NCBI GenBank assembly: GCA_050305935.1
Contig: JBNLGG010000025.1
Coordinates: forward strand, 1 to 52,280
Direction: 5' to 3'
DNA: 52,280 nt
Source of the DNA: CAJXNP01 sp050305935
GTDB taxonomy: Bacteria; Bacteroidota; Bacteroidia; Cytophagales; Cyclobacteriaceae
How positions within the stretch are numbered: position 1 is the first letter of the stretch; every line of letters starts with the position of its first letter. This document shows positions 43,680 through 51,342 of the stretch, piece by piece. The notes under the pieces are model-generated. The model made no database searches. It saw nothing but the letters and a program-made list of their open reading frames with translations, and was not told the origin of the DNA. A program made the position numbers and the translations under genes.

Positions 43680-43908
43680 GATTTATATCATTTATACTTC
43701 GATTTAAAGTTATTAGATCGCCCGATCAATTTTCTATGAGGAAATCGTACGCCATATTAAAACCCCTATATAGAAGTGGGAGATATCCCAATGCCCGGAA
43801 GATGATGGAGAGCAGGGGTTAATTTCAACCTAAAATATTTTTTTTCGATTGTAAAAGCAGTTATTTTTTGGGAGGCAGTAGTTGGCCCACTGCCTCTTTT
43901 TTTTTTAA
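43680..43908 (+). ncRNA. Candidate small RNA or small-ORF unit after ahcY
   Basis: Between two plus-strand terminators lies ~190 bases with no clear gene. AACCCCT (43761-43767) pairs with AGGGGTT (43814-43820), enclosing the hairpin TGGGA-GATA-TCCCA (43777-43790). A short ORF of 28 codons (43736-43822) spans the same bases, rich in K and R. The second terminator (43873-43908) works only on the plus strand. A structured RNA is likely, but it could be read-through from ahcY or a coded peptide. No clear promoter was seen. Confidence 0.35.
43871..43908 (+). terminator. Plus-strand intrinsic terminator
   Basis: GAGGCAGT/ACTGCCTC with a nine-base loop and a T10 run. It faces the sppA end and has no plus-strand protein gene of ordinary size before it. 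Confidence 0.8.
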
Positions 43909-45659
43909 AAGCTTATTTGCAAATCATAAGGCAACCTGGCCTGGACGCCTTTTCTATTGTCCAATTCCTTCAACAATTTGAGATAAGTGTCTAACTCAGT
44001 CGAATGGTTTTCAAATAGGTTTAACTTTGTTTGCATACCCAGGTCTGCCAACAATTGCTCAATCAATGTTTTTTCTCTGGGGTAGTATTTTACCTTATAA
44101 TCATCTGCAATTCCAGCCTTTTCAGAAGCCAGTTGAATGGCATATTCTAAATCCCCAAAGACATCAATTAATTTGTTTTGAATGGCCGCTTCGCCTATCC
44201 AAACCCGGCCTTGCGCCAGGCTGTCCATATCCGCATAGGTAAAACCCCGGTCATCGGCTGCTTTTTGAACAAACGAGTGGTAGGATTTGTTCACCATCGT
44301 TTGGAGAATGTCAACTTCTTCCTCACTTACCGGTCTTGTGACATTGAGCAAGTCAGAATACTTACCTGTTTTATAATTGTCAGACGTAATCCCAAGCTTA
44401 TTTTCCAATAGTTCATTAAAGTTAAAATAGGTGCCTATAACCCCAATTGAGCCGGTTACAGTTGTTGGGTGGGCAACAATGGTATCTGCCGCCATTGACA
44501 AATAATAACCTCCTGATGCCGCTACGTCAGACATCGAGGCGATGACAGGTTTTTTTTCTGCTGTTAGCTTTATCTCGTGCCAGATCAGGTCTGAAGCCAG
44601 CGCAGAACCCCCGGGAGAATTCACTCGTAACACTACAGCCTTTACGCGATCACTTTCCCTTACCTTTTTTAATTCTTCAATAAAGTCATCGGAAGCAATG
44701 TAATCCCGGGATGCCTTGCCGGGAATAATCGTTCCCTTGGCAATTACGACTGCAATGGTATTGTCAGATGAATTTTCTGTGTCAAAAGAACCGTTATAAT
44801 TGGAATGGCTCATAAAAGGTATTTTCTTATCTGTGTCTACACCAATCTGTTCCTTGATTTTTGCAATCACTTCGTCCTTATAGGCCAGGCCATCTATTAA
44901 TCGATACTCAACGGCGTCCTCTTCTGTCCTGATTTTCATTTCATCAGCAATCTGTCGCAAATCTCCAATTGGAATATTCCGGGACTCTGAAATTTCCGTA
45001 AGAATGTATGTGTAAATGGAATTGATGTATTCAGAAACCTGGACCCTCTCGGTCTCGCTCATCTCTGATTCAACAAAGGATTCCGCAGCATTTTTATATT
45101 TTCCTGCTCGAAAAACCACCGGCTTGACTCCCAGCTTGTTCAATGCCCCTTTGAAATAAATGTGTTCGGCGTTCATTCCATTAAATTCCAGCTCACTGAA
45201 ATCCGGTGCCATATAAATCTCATCGGCCACAGACGAAAGATAATAACCCCCTTCTGTGAAAAATTCGCCATACGCGATGACAGGTTTTCCCGATGACTTA
45301 AAATCCCGGATCATTTGCCTGACTTCTGCCGCGGTGGAGACTCCCGCCTGAAGGTAGGGCGCTTCCAAAAAAATCGCCTTTATGTTTTTATCGTCGGCTG
45401 CATGCTGTAAAGCCCTCCGTAGCTCTATGAGCCCGGTAGGCTGCTGATCCACTCCCGATAATAATTTTGCAAAAGGATCTTCTATTTCCCTTTCATCAAT
45501 CGGGCCTGTAAGCTGGAGGTGTAAAATAGTGTTATCCTTCACTACTATGGGTGGCTTACCGGAAGCTGAAATCAGGAGGACAAAGAAAAAAACAGTACTG
45601 ATCATTGCAATAATTAAAATGCCAACAATGACAGCCAATACAGTTTGAAAAAATTTCAT
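43905..45659 (-). CDS. sppA: Signal peptide peptidase SppA (67K type)
   Basis: Inner-membrane serine protease that cleaves leftover signal peptides. 584 residues with one N-terminal membrane helix (about 8-30) and two tandem ClpP-like domains. The catalytic lysine is K187 (VVFRAGKYKN) and the serine is S352 (NSPGGSALASD). It starts from its own promoter, divergent from folK. Confidence 0.94.
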   Translation of the reverse strand: MKFFQTVLAVIVGILIIAMISTVFFFVLLISASGKPPIVVKDNTILHLQLTGPIDEREIEDPFAKLLSGVDQQPTGLIELRRALQHAADDKNIKAIFLEAPYLQAGVSTAAEVRQMIRDFKSSGKPVIAYGEFFTEGGYYLSSVADEIYMAPDFSELEFNGMNAEHIYFKGALNKLGVKPVVFRAGKYKNAAESFVESEMSETERVQVSEYINSIYTYILTEISESRNIPIGDLRQIADEMKIRTEEDAVEYRLIDGLAYKDEVIAKIKEQIGVDTDKKIPFMSHSNYNGSFDTENSSDNTIAVVIAKGTIIPGKASRDYIASDDFIEELKKVRESDRVKAVVLRVNSPGGSALASDLIWHEIKLTAEKKPVIASMSDVAASGGYYLSMAADTIVAHPTTVTGSIGVIGTYFNFNELLENKLGITSDNYKTGKYSDLLNVTRPVSEEEVDILQTMVNKSYHSFVQKAADDRGFTYADMDSLAQGRVWIGEAAIQNKLIDVFGDLEYAIQLASEKAGIADDYKVKYYPREKTLIEQLLADLGMQTKLNLFENHSTELDTYLKLLKELDNRKGVQARLPYDLQISF

Positions 45660-45741
45660 AATTCTACAGGTTTATTGGTTTGATATTACTTTTTGATTAA
45701 ACAAGCCATTTAATCGGGTGTTTTATTTTTTACATATCCGG

Positions 45742-45773
45742 CAAATATAAGCCATTGAACTGCCTTTTCTCAA
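45742..45773 (-). promoter_or_regulatory. Promoter for sppA
   Basis: Minus strand: TTG (45773-45771), 21 bases, TATATTTG (45749-45742). Near-consensus. The leader to the sppA start is about 75 bases. Confidence 0.6.
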
Positions 45774-45820
45774 TTACCGATAATTATACTCCATATGGCG
45801 GTGTTTTAAAACACTATTTC

Positions 45821-45828
45821 TATTTTTG
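45821..45828 (+). promoter_or_regulatory. Promoter -7 box for folK
   Basis: TATTTTTG matches TAnnTTTG, only 12 bases before the folK ATG, implying a nearly leaderless message. A GTG at 45801-45803 could be the -33 element. Confidence 0.45.
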
Positions 45829-45840
45829 ATTTTTTTTCGT

Positions 45841-46339
45841 CATGAATGGAATATTTCTGCTTTTAGGCACTAACCTTGGTGAGAAAGAAGATAATCTACA
45901 ACAGGCAGTATCACACATAAAGGATGAGATTGGAACTGTAGTCGAATCTTCCTCTGTTTTTGAAACCGCTGCCTGGGGTGTGGAGAGCGAACCCAATTAT
46001 CTGAACCAGGTCATTAAAATCGACACGCTTCTTGATCCTTTTCAATTACTCCAAGGCATTCACAGCATTGAGAAAAAAATGGGTAGGATCAGGTACGAAA
46101 AATGGTATGCCAGGATCATTGATATCGACATACTTTTTTACAGAGATGAAATCATTGATTCACCTGATTTGACCCTCCCCCACCCTGAAATTCAAAACCG
46201 ATTATTCACGCTGGTGCCACTTGCTGAGATTGCCGGGGAAGAAGAACACCCTTTGCTTTGCCTGCCAATAAATGATTTACTAAGAAACTGTAAGGACGAA
46301 TTGGAAGTGAAGAAATATCAAAAAAACCGGTCCAATTAA
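45841..46339 (+). CDS. folK: HPPK, folate-pathway pyrophosphokinase
   Basis: 2-amino-4-hydroxy-6-hydroxymethyldihydropteridine pyrophosphokinase, 165 residues. FLLLGTNLGEKEDNL, the substrate loop ETAAWGV, NYLNQVIKIDT and RYEKWYARIIDIDILFY are HPPK signatures, including the magnesium aspartates. The ATG at 45842 is the only sensible start. A terminator follows, no folate neighbours. Confidence 0.95.
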
Positions 46340-46351
46340 GAACCGGTTTTT
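46320..46351. terminator. Bidirectional terminator between folK and a lipoprotein gene
   Basis: AAAACCGGT/ACCGGTTTT with about a ten-base loop. T runs flank it on both strands, and it starts inside the last codons of folK. It serves both folK and the convergent lipoprotein gene. Confidence 0.8.
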
Positions 46352-46370
46352 AAATCCCAACCGAAATCTA

Positions 46371-47225
46371 TCAACCCTTTCCAAGTTTAAACCTTCCCTG
46401 CAATTCTACTTCCTCAATCGTTCCGTCAACGCTTATGGTTACTATCCTGTCGCATTCGCCGTCTCCATAGTCTATTATCTTTTCAGAGTCACCCCAGGTT
46501 ATAACTTTGACACCTTGCACGGGGATGAACACCTGAAATGGCCCACATGATCTCTTAAATACTATCGTTTCGGTGATTTCCACACTGTATTCTACTCCCT
46601 CCTTAGTGGTGCCAGATGCCTCGCCATCTACGTGTTTTTCATCATTGATAGGATTGGGGGTCCTGATCCTTTCCACCAGCCAGTGTGCCTGCCGGGTGCT
46701 TACTGATGCGTCTGCCCTGGTAAACGTTCCTTCAAATGTGATATCAAACATCAGATTGTCATCGAACGACTCTGAAATATTTTTAATAATCCGCTGCCCA
46801 TCAATTTTTACACCTCTGAAGTAAAAGTTTTCAAATGTTATGGTAAGCACGGCCCCAGGCACATACAGGTGATCTGTGTAAGTAATTATTATTTTACCTC
46901 TACGACTTCTCCCATGCCAGTCATTGCATCCTTCATCACCGTAATCGATAATGATTGTTTTGTTTTCCTTGTCATGAATCCGTTCGGCGCAAAAAATGGG
47001 ACTCTTTTCATCATCCGCCACCCTTCCGTTTTCAGCAAAAAATTCGCTGCCGAAGTAAGCAATTTCATCAATTTCTTCGGTCGCCTCATCCATGGCCGCT
47101 TCGCTTTCTACGGATTCCAGCTCCTCGGCATCCTGGACACTTTCTAGTGCCGGGTCTTGCTCACATGAAAAAAGAAAACCTGCAAAGACCATCATCACCA
47201 CATACATATTAAATCGTTTCATCAT
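46371..47225 (-). CDS. Lipoprotein with paired IDYGD motifs
   Basis: 284 residues. Lipobox FLFSC with the cysteine at ~21, then an acidic Glu/Ala-rich linker. Two blocks, IIIDYGDEGCNDWHGRSRRG followed by IIITYTD in the first half and IIDYGDGECDRIVTISVDG near the end, repeat the IDYGDxxC motif, a pattern found in many Bacteroidota lipoproteins. Paired cysteines probably form disulfides. Function is unknown. Confidence 0.75.
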   Translation of the reverse strand: MMKRFNMYVVMMVFAGFLFSCEQDPALESVQDAEELESVESEAAMDEATEEIDEIAYFGSEFFAENGRVADDEKSPIFCAERIHDKENKTIIIDYGDEGCNDWHGRSRRGKIIITYTDHLYVPGAVLTITFENFYFRGVKIDGQRIIKNISESFDDNLMFDITFEGTFTRADASVSTRQAHWLVERIRTPNPINDEKHVDGEASGTTKEGVEYSVEITETIVFKRSCGPFQVFIPVQGVKVITWGDSEKIIDYGDGECDRIVTISVDGTIEEVELQGRFKLGKG

Positions 47226-47303
47226 CTTAAAATTTAGTTTAACTCAATTTTTAACACTTAGAGTAATGATGGAATAGAAGGTTTAATCCAAATCACAAAA
47301 AAA

Positions 47304-47337
47304 TAAAAAAAGCCTGCTCGGTGGCAGGCTTTTTTTG
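47304..47337. terminator. Strong bidirectional terminator
   Basis: AGCCTGC/GCAGGCT stem, loop of six, with A/T runs of seven on both sides. It marks the left edge of the accessory island. Confidence 0.8.
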
Positions 47338-47371
47338 TCTTCTTTTTGCTACTTCTCTTTTTAGCTTCTTC

Positions 47372-47434
47372 GCATTGCAAATGCTTTTTAATTCTGCATC
47401 CTTATTTCCGCTGCGCTTAAATGAGGACGAGCAG
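47372..47434. repeat. Inverted repeats at the left edge of the island
   Basis: GCATTGCAAATGC (47372-47384) is a small palindrome. An imperfect hairpin pairs CTGCATCCTTATTT (47394-47407) with AAATGAGGACGAGCAG (47419-47434) around a GC-rich loop. The rest of 47226-47484 has no gene I can support. Confidence 0.5.
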
Positions 47435-47469
47435 GATCTATTCAATTTTCATCTATCCTTGGTTACTGG

Positions 47470-47482
47470 CGCGCACTAGTGG
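47470..47482. repeat. 13-bp direct repeat, copy 1
   Basis: CGCGCACTAGTGG, also present at 48896-48908. Together the copies bracket the toxin-fragment segment. Confidence 0.45.
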
Positions 47483-47484
47483 GG

Positions 47485-47670
47485 CTACAAACAGCACACT
47501 CTACCGAGAGCAGGGGTGGCTTTTATGCTCATTTCGCTTCGAAATCTGAAGACTCCGAAGAGCGGGAAAAAAAACATGTAAAATCCTGCATTTTGTCTTG
47601 GAATTGTTCTTTCTCCCAAATCGAAAGATGCCCAATAAGCATTGTAGAAAATGTAATAGTAGTTAATCAT
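47485..47670 (-). pseudogene. Truncated small membrane ORF
   Basis: 61 codons, MINYYYIFYNAYWASFDLG then IPRQNAGFYMFFFPLFGVF, aromatic and hydrophobic. The last ~15 residues (ATPALGRVCCL) are read from repeat-like sequence, so the original gene probably ended or continued elsewhere. It is downstream of the toxin fragment and lipoprotein; an immunity role is only a guess. Confidence 0.35.
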
Positions 47671-47760
47671 CTTATTTTGTCATTTCATATAACCCGTATG
47701 CAAATCTTCCTGCAAAACACATCCCAGCAAGTCTTCACACTCTTTTTCGCCATAAATTAG

Positions 47761-48207
47761 CTACTCTGATCCATCATAGATAATTTTCCAATTTCGCTTT
47801 TTTATGTCCGTTAGATTAACTCTTATTATACTTGGAACATTTTCAATAGATACATCACCTTCATAAGAATCACAAAAGTAACTGCTTAATGTGGCAGTGT
47901 CTATTATACAAATATTTACGTATTTAGAAGTATCTTTTAAAATCTTCTCCCAACTACCAATAGTAGTAAACTTCAAAGTATCGTTTGGACTTACTACACT
48001 ATTTTTTAATTCAAACCTTTGTGACTCCCCTGAAAAGAGAACTTTATTAGACTCAAGCCATTCTCGTACAACTACAGGATCACTTTCCAACAATTCCGTA
48101 AAGATCACTTTATCACTGTGATTAACCAATTTCAACCTACAATCAGCAGAATCACAGCCTATCAAAATCGAGCAAAATAAAAGTATTAATGTGTTTTTCA
48201 TTAACAT
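47761..48207 (-). CDS. Lipoprotein, 148 aa, downstream of toxin fragment
   Basis: N terminus MLMKNTLILLFCSILIGC; the second ATG at 48201 gives the better lipoprotein start. Lipobox ILIGC, then a beta-rich domain with few recognisable motifs and cysteines (SYFCDSYEGD, ICIIDTA). It lies 8 bases after the toxin fragment, the usual place for an immunity gene, but no family is recognised. Confidence 0.65.
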   Translation of the reverse strand: MLMKNTLILLFCSILIGCDSADCRLKLVNHSDKVIFTELLESDPVVVREWLESNKVLFSGESQRFELKNSVVSPNDTLKFTTIGSWEKILKDTSKYVNICIIDTATLSSYFCDSYEGDVSIENVPSIIRVNLTDIKKRNWKIIYDGSE

Positions 48208-48215
48208 AAAACATT

Positions 48216-48814
48216 TTAATGTAACCCTCCAAATCTCATATACAGTTCTGTCGCATTTGGTGGTCTATTAAGTGGATAATCCGGTCCCCCTAATAACGAT
48301 TCTGTACCAAAAAATTCATTAGCCAATGTATTGGCTCCTCTCTCAGAAGCTGAATCCCTGTGCTCATCTGCAAATTGAATACTTAGCATACTGAATGGAG
48401 CAATTAATCCCCAATAGGCCGCACCCCCGTACTTGGCATATTGTAGCACGTGACCAAACTCATGTTGTTTCAATTTTGTGAGTCCTTTTGGACTCTTTTT
48501 TAATCATTATAGTATTTCCTATCTATGAATATTCCAATAGGCGGTGCAGTACCAGCTGACCACTCAGAAATTATTCCCTCACTTATATAAATATTCACAC
48601 CGTGGAAGTTTTCAAGAAACTCTAAACCATCTATCCCGCTCCGCCCCGAGGATTGCTTCTGATCTTCCCCTCTCGGTTGTACCTCGATCTCAGTGGAGTT
48701 AGCTGTAGATATCCAGACCCTGCCGGTGGATTCATTCCTTTCTGCCCAACCACCAACAGAAGGGGTATAGCATAGCCCCGCCTGTACAGCGCCTCCGAGG
48801 GGCCTGCCCTCATC
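48216..48814 (-). pseudogene. C-terminal remnant of a polymorphic (RHS-like) metalloprotease toxin
   Basis: Open but start-less frame 48814-48500, then a second frame from 48499 to 48216 with HEFGHVLQYAKYGG. The first frame reads GIDGLEFLENFHGVNIYIS and ends KYYND-stop; the second continues LKKSPKGLTKLKQHEFGH. A one-base loss near 48503 (GATTTA to GATTA) explains the split. HEFGH is a zincin zinc site, and the later SERGANTLANEFFG could supply the third ligand. No N-terminal part or RHS repeats remain. Upstream of ~48660 the frame continues into GC-rich, repeat-like sequence, so the joint may be artificial. Confidence 0.5.
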
Positions 48815-48900
48815 TCAATTACAGTTTACCAGCAATTGCTGGTAGCGTTGTCTATCTCAAAGAACTTCTTCGCCGTTCAACGCTTCACGGGACACCGCGC
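48640..48900. repeat. GC-rich block next to the toxin fragment
   Basis: Visibly GC-richer than its surroundings and free of a good gene. It contains the 16-bp perfect palindrome ACCAGCAATTGCTGGT (48828-48843). It could be a mobile repeat or part of a lost gene. A 60-codon ORF on the minus strand (48631-48813) is probably fortuitous. Confidence 0.4.
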
Positions 48901-48908
48901 ACTAGTGG
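48896..48908. repeat. 13-bp direct repeat, copy 2
   Basis: CGCGCACTAGTGG, identical to 47470-47482. Confidence 0.45.
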
Positions 48909-48930
48909 ATATCCCAAATAATAAGCATAA

Positions 48931-48972
48931 ACGACCTAAGGCGTATCGTCTATGCCTTTCCTTTAAGGTCGT
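48931..48972. repeat. Hairpin just past OrfA
   Basis: ACGACCT/AGGTCGT plus inner AAGGC/GCCTT with a bulge. It lies directly beyond the OrfA stop and could be IS-end, frameshift-region or terminator structure. There is no proper T run. Confidence 0.4.
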
Positions 48973-48974
48973 AA

Positions 48975-49394
48975 TTACTTGGTATTGGACTTTTTTCTGA
49001 TGGGTATTTTGAGCTCTTTCTCGGCAATCTCAATCATTAGTTCATAGCCTTCAGCTTTTAATTGAGCTGCCTCCAACTGCTTTTCCAGCTCTTTGACACG
49101 TTTTTGAAGCTCTACAGGGTTTTTATCGTTATTCTCGCTATTCAATGTTTCTGGGGATTGTGACCGCCAAAGTAGGAATTTCTTTTTCCTTTCACTTGAA
49201 TTTTCATTAGAAACATAACCTAAAACTCGCATCCATCGAAGTAATTGACCATGTTCTTCGTCCTGGCCAGTGTATTTTTCCCATAACGCTACTTTCGTGT
49301 AATTACCCGTCAGGTACTCTTTGATCATAGCTTCTCGTTCTTCCCAGCTTAATGAGCCTCCTGTTCTGACATGTCGTTTCTTAGTTTTGTCCAT
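48975..49394 (-). mobile_element. IS3-family OrfA-like protein, orphan
   Basis: 139 residues. An HTH near the N terminus (SWEEREAMIKEYLTGNYTKV) with YTGQDEEHGQLLRWMRVLGY, then a leucine-zipper-like coiled coil (LQKRVKELEKQLEAAQLKAE) and the tail ELKIPIRKKSNTK, as in OrfA of IS3-like elements in Bacteroidota. The integrase-bearing OrfB that should follow is absent: only ~60 bases separate the stop from the 13-bp repeat. It is either a remnant or a domesticated DNA-binding protein. Confidence 0.72.
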
Positions 49395-49459
49395 TTTTTA
49401 GTTTACAGTTTATGTAAATCTATTTCAGGACAAGACAGTAGGTAGTGACGACCTTGAGC

Positions 49460-49480
49460 TGTCTGGTGGAGACACCAGCC
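49460..49480. repeat. Hairpin repeat A, copy 1
   Basis: TGTCTGGTGGAGACACCAGCC. With the following seven bases it matches 49753-49780 over 28 bases with one mismatch. It can fold as CTGGTG-GAGA-CACCAG or as GTGTCT-type stem (copy 2). Confidence 0.75.
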
Positions 49481-49752
49481 AGGGCGGGGTGGATTTACGT
49501 AAAAAATTCTTTTTGGTAAGATGTATGTTGATCATTGTGATAGTTTAAATGGGAAAGAGCGTCCGGGAGGGGGCTTTTTTTATTGGGGAATTGGAAGGAG
49601 AACTGAAAAAGTAGCAGGGATCAAGGAGAATGAGGTAAAGTAAAAAGGAGTAAGCCACTTTCGCTCCCGTCACCACTGAGTAGCTTCAGCGCTCAAGAAA
49701 AGCTATAGCGACACTCGGACGGCGGAAGAAGGAGGATAGGACGAACGAGAGG

Positions 49753-49773
49753 TGTCTGGTGGAGACACCAGCC
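49753..49773. repeat. Hairpin repeat A, copy 2
   Basis: Same 21 bases as 49460-49480. Its preceding G extends the alternate stem GTGTCT/AGACAC. Confidence 0.75.
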
Positions 49774-49800
49774 TGGGCGGTAGGAGCCGGTAAGCATTTT

Positions 49801-49885
49801 AAGCTCCAAAGGAGCGTAATCAAGTAGCTCAGGGTGGAGCCCTGAGCTATCGACGAATTCGAGTTAAGCCCCAAGGGGGCGTAAT
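49801..49885. repeat. REP-like composite of three hairpins
   Basis: Two related 20-base units, at 49801-49820 and 49866-49885, fold as GCTCC/GGAGC and GCCCC/GGGGC, each followed by GTAAT. Between them is the perfect 10-bp hairpin TAGCTCAGGG/CCCTGAGCTA (49825-49849). Such AT-rich-genome REP units are common in Bacteroidota. The whole 49395-49919 spacer carries these repeats and no gene I can support; an ORF at 49686-49874 is fortuitous. Confidence 0.7.
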
Positions 49886-49919
49886 AAATCTGCCGTTTTA
49901 AATGGCACTCCGCAGAAAT

Positions 49920-50537
49920 TCATATCACCCCGTTATTCAGAGCAAATTGGATCAACTGAGAGGTGTTGTTCAACCCCGTTTTGCGGAGGATGTTTTTGCG
50001 GTGGGTTTTTACCGTATGCTCGGATATGAATAACTTTTCTGAAATTTGATGGCTGGTGAGGCCTTCTGCCAGCAATTTGATGATCTCGATTTCGCGCTCA
50101 CCCAACTTGTAGCTGACCACTTCATTTTTATCCGATTGAAAGGTGTGGATAAGGTCGTAATAGTTCTTGCCTTCCATCACACGAATAATCGCTTCTTTGA
50201 GTTCCTTGCCAGAATTGTTTTTCAGCAGGCATCCATCTATTCCTGTGCGGATGATCTCTTCGATGAAGGATTGCTGGGCATACATCGTCAGCACTATTAC
50301 CTTAATTTGAGGGTGACTGGCCTTAAGCTTACGGGCGCAGGTGAGCCCGTCCATTACCGGCATATTGATGTCCAAAACAACCACATGTGTTGCGTGTTGG
50401 GCGACGAAATCCAACACTTCCTGTCCGTTGGCAGCTTCACCGATTACCTGAATGTCATCATGCAGATCCAACACGGCTCTGAGTCCTTCCATGACGATGG
50501 TGTGGTCGTCAGCCAGTAATACTTTGATCGTTTTCAT
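49920..50537 (-). CDS. LuxR/NarL-type response regulator
   Basis: 205 residues: receiver with D56 in VVVLDINMPVMDG, then a LuxR HTH (LGEREIEIIKLLAEGLTSHQISEKLFISEHTVKTHRKN, split across positions ~143-185). It overlaps its kinase gene by 29 bases. It would bind DNA after phosphorylation. The REP elements lie just downstream of its stop. Confidence 0.95.
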   Translation of the reverse strand: MKTIKVLLADDHTIVMEGLRAVLDLHDDIQVIGEAANGQEVLDFVAQHATHVVVLDINMPVMDGLTCARKLKASHPQIKVIVLTMYAQQSFIEEIIRTGIDGCLLKNNSGKELKEAIIRVMEGKNYYDLIHTFQSDKNEVVSYKLGEREIEIIKLLAEGLTSHQISEKLFISEHTVKTHRKNILRKTGLNNTSQLIQFALNNGVI

Positions 50538-51342
50538 CTTCGATGGGGGTTATGGGTATTTCTATGATAAAGGTCGTTCCTTTCTGTTTTGTGGTTTCCA
50601 GGTCAAGCGTTCCGTTAAGTTTGTCGATACGTGTCCGGATATTGGTTAATCCAATTCCCTCTGTGGCTTCGGGCTTTGAATCCATCCCGATGCCATCATC
50701 GGAATAGATGATGCTCAGGTACTCTTTGTTCACTTCGGTCACTTCCAGGTTAATTTTTTTGGCATGGGCATGTTTTAATGTATTGTTGATCAGCTCCTGG
50801 ATGATGCGGTAAATGTTCAGGGTAACCTCGGTAGCTAATTCTGAAGTAATGTCAATCGACGAATGTACCCGCGTGGAGTTGATCCCCTGAATAGCACTTA
50901 CCAGCTCGTTCAGGGCAGTGGTCAACCCAAAATGAATGAGGCTACCTGTTAACAGGTGATGGGAGATGGTGCGGGTGGCTTCATTGGCTTTCAGGGCCAT
51001 GTCACTGATCTTCCTGGCCATTTCCTGTTTTTTATTCGGATCATTGGTGGATTGAAGGGTATCAGAAAAGAGGTTTAGGGTGACGAGGATGCTGCCCAGG
51101 TTGTCATGCAACTCACGGGCGATGCGTTTGCGCTCATTTTCCTGGCCTTTCAGCAGGGAGTAGGCCGATTGCAATTCCTGTTTTCGTAGAAGGTCTTCAA
51201 TTTCCTTGTAGGCAATTTTACGCTTGATGAGCTTGCGTTGGTAGAGGTAGACGAATACCGCTATGGCTGTGGTGAGCAGCAGCATCCCCATGGTACCGAT
51301 GATGAGGATTAGGAAGTAATTTGTTTGGTATTGGCTTTCCAT
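50509..51342 (-). CDS. HisKA_3 sensor histidine kinase
   Basis: 277 residues: one membrane helix (9-33), coiled coil, HisKA_3 with RKRIARELHDNLGS (H79), and an HATPase_c domain with SDDGIG and GIGLTNIRTRI. A NarX/DesK-type partner for the LuxR regulator. Almost no periplasmic part is present, so the input likely comes from elsewhere. It overlaps the membrane-protein gene by 34 bases. Confidence 0.93.
   Translation of the reverse strand: MESQYQTNYFLILIIGTMGMLLLTTAIAVFVYLYQRKLIKRKIAYKEIEDLLRKQELQSAYSLLKGQENERKRIARELHDNLGSILVTLNLFSDTLQSTNDPNKKQEMARKISDMALKANEATRTISHHLLTGSLIHFGLTTALNELVSAIQGINSTRVHSSIDITSELATEVTLNIYRIIQELINNTLKHAHAKKINLEVTEVNKEYLSIIYSDDGIGMDSKPEATEGIGLTNIRTRIDKLNGTLDLETTKQKGTTFIIEIPITPIEDENDQSITG

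Noticed and set aside
43808..43819. GAGAGCAGGGGT shared with 47506-47517
   Set aside because: Twelve-base matches are expected by chance many times in 52 kb; no further similarity around the copies.
48478..48501. Terminator-like hairpin GAGTCC/GGACTC with a T run on the plus strand
   Set aside because: It lies inside the coding frame of the HEFGH fragment and no plus-strand gene precedes it.
48631..48813. 60-codon minus-strand ORF in the GC-rich block
   Set aside because: Another frame of the same bases continues smoothly into the toxin-fragment sequence, so this one is probably fortuitous.
49551..49580. Possible terminator near GAGC...GGGCTTTTTT
   Set aside because: The stem has several mismatches, so pairing is not convincing.
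49686..49874. 62-codon minus-strand ORF
   Set aside because: It is read entirely through REP-like hairpins and GC-rich repeats, with no protein-like pattern.
47340..49919. CRISPR array or prophage
   Set aside because: Repeats are few, not regularly spaced, and no cas or phage genes are present.
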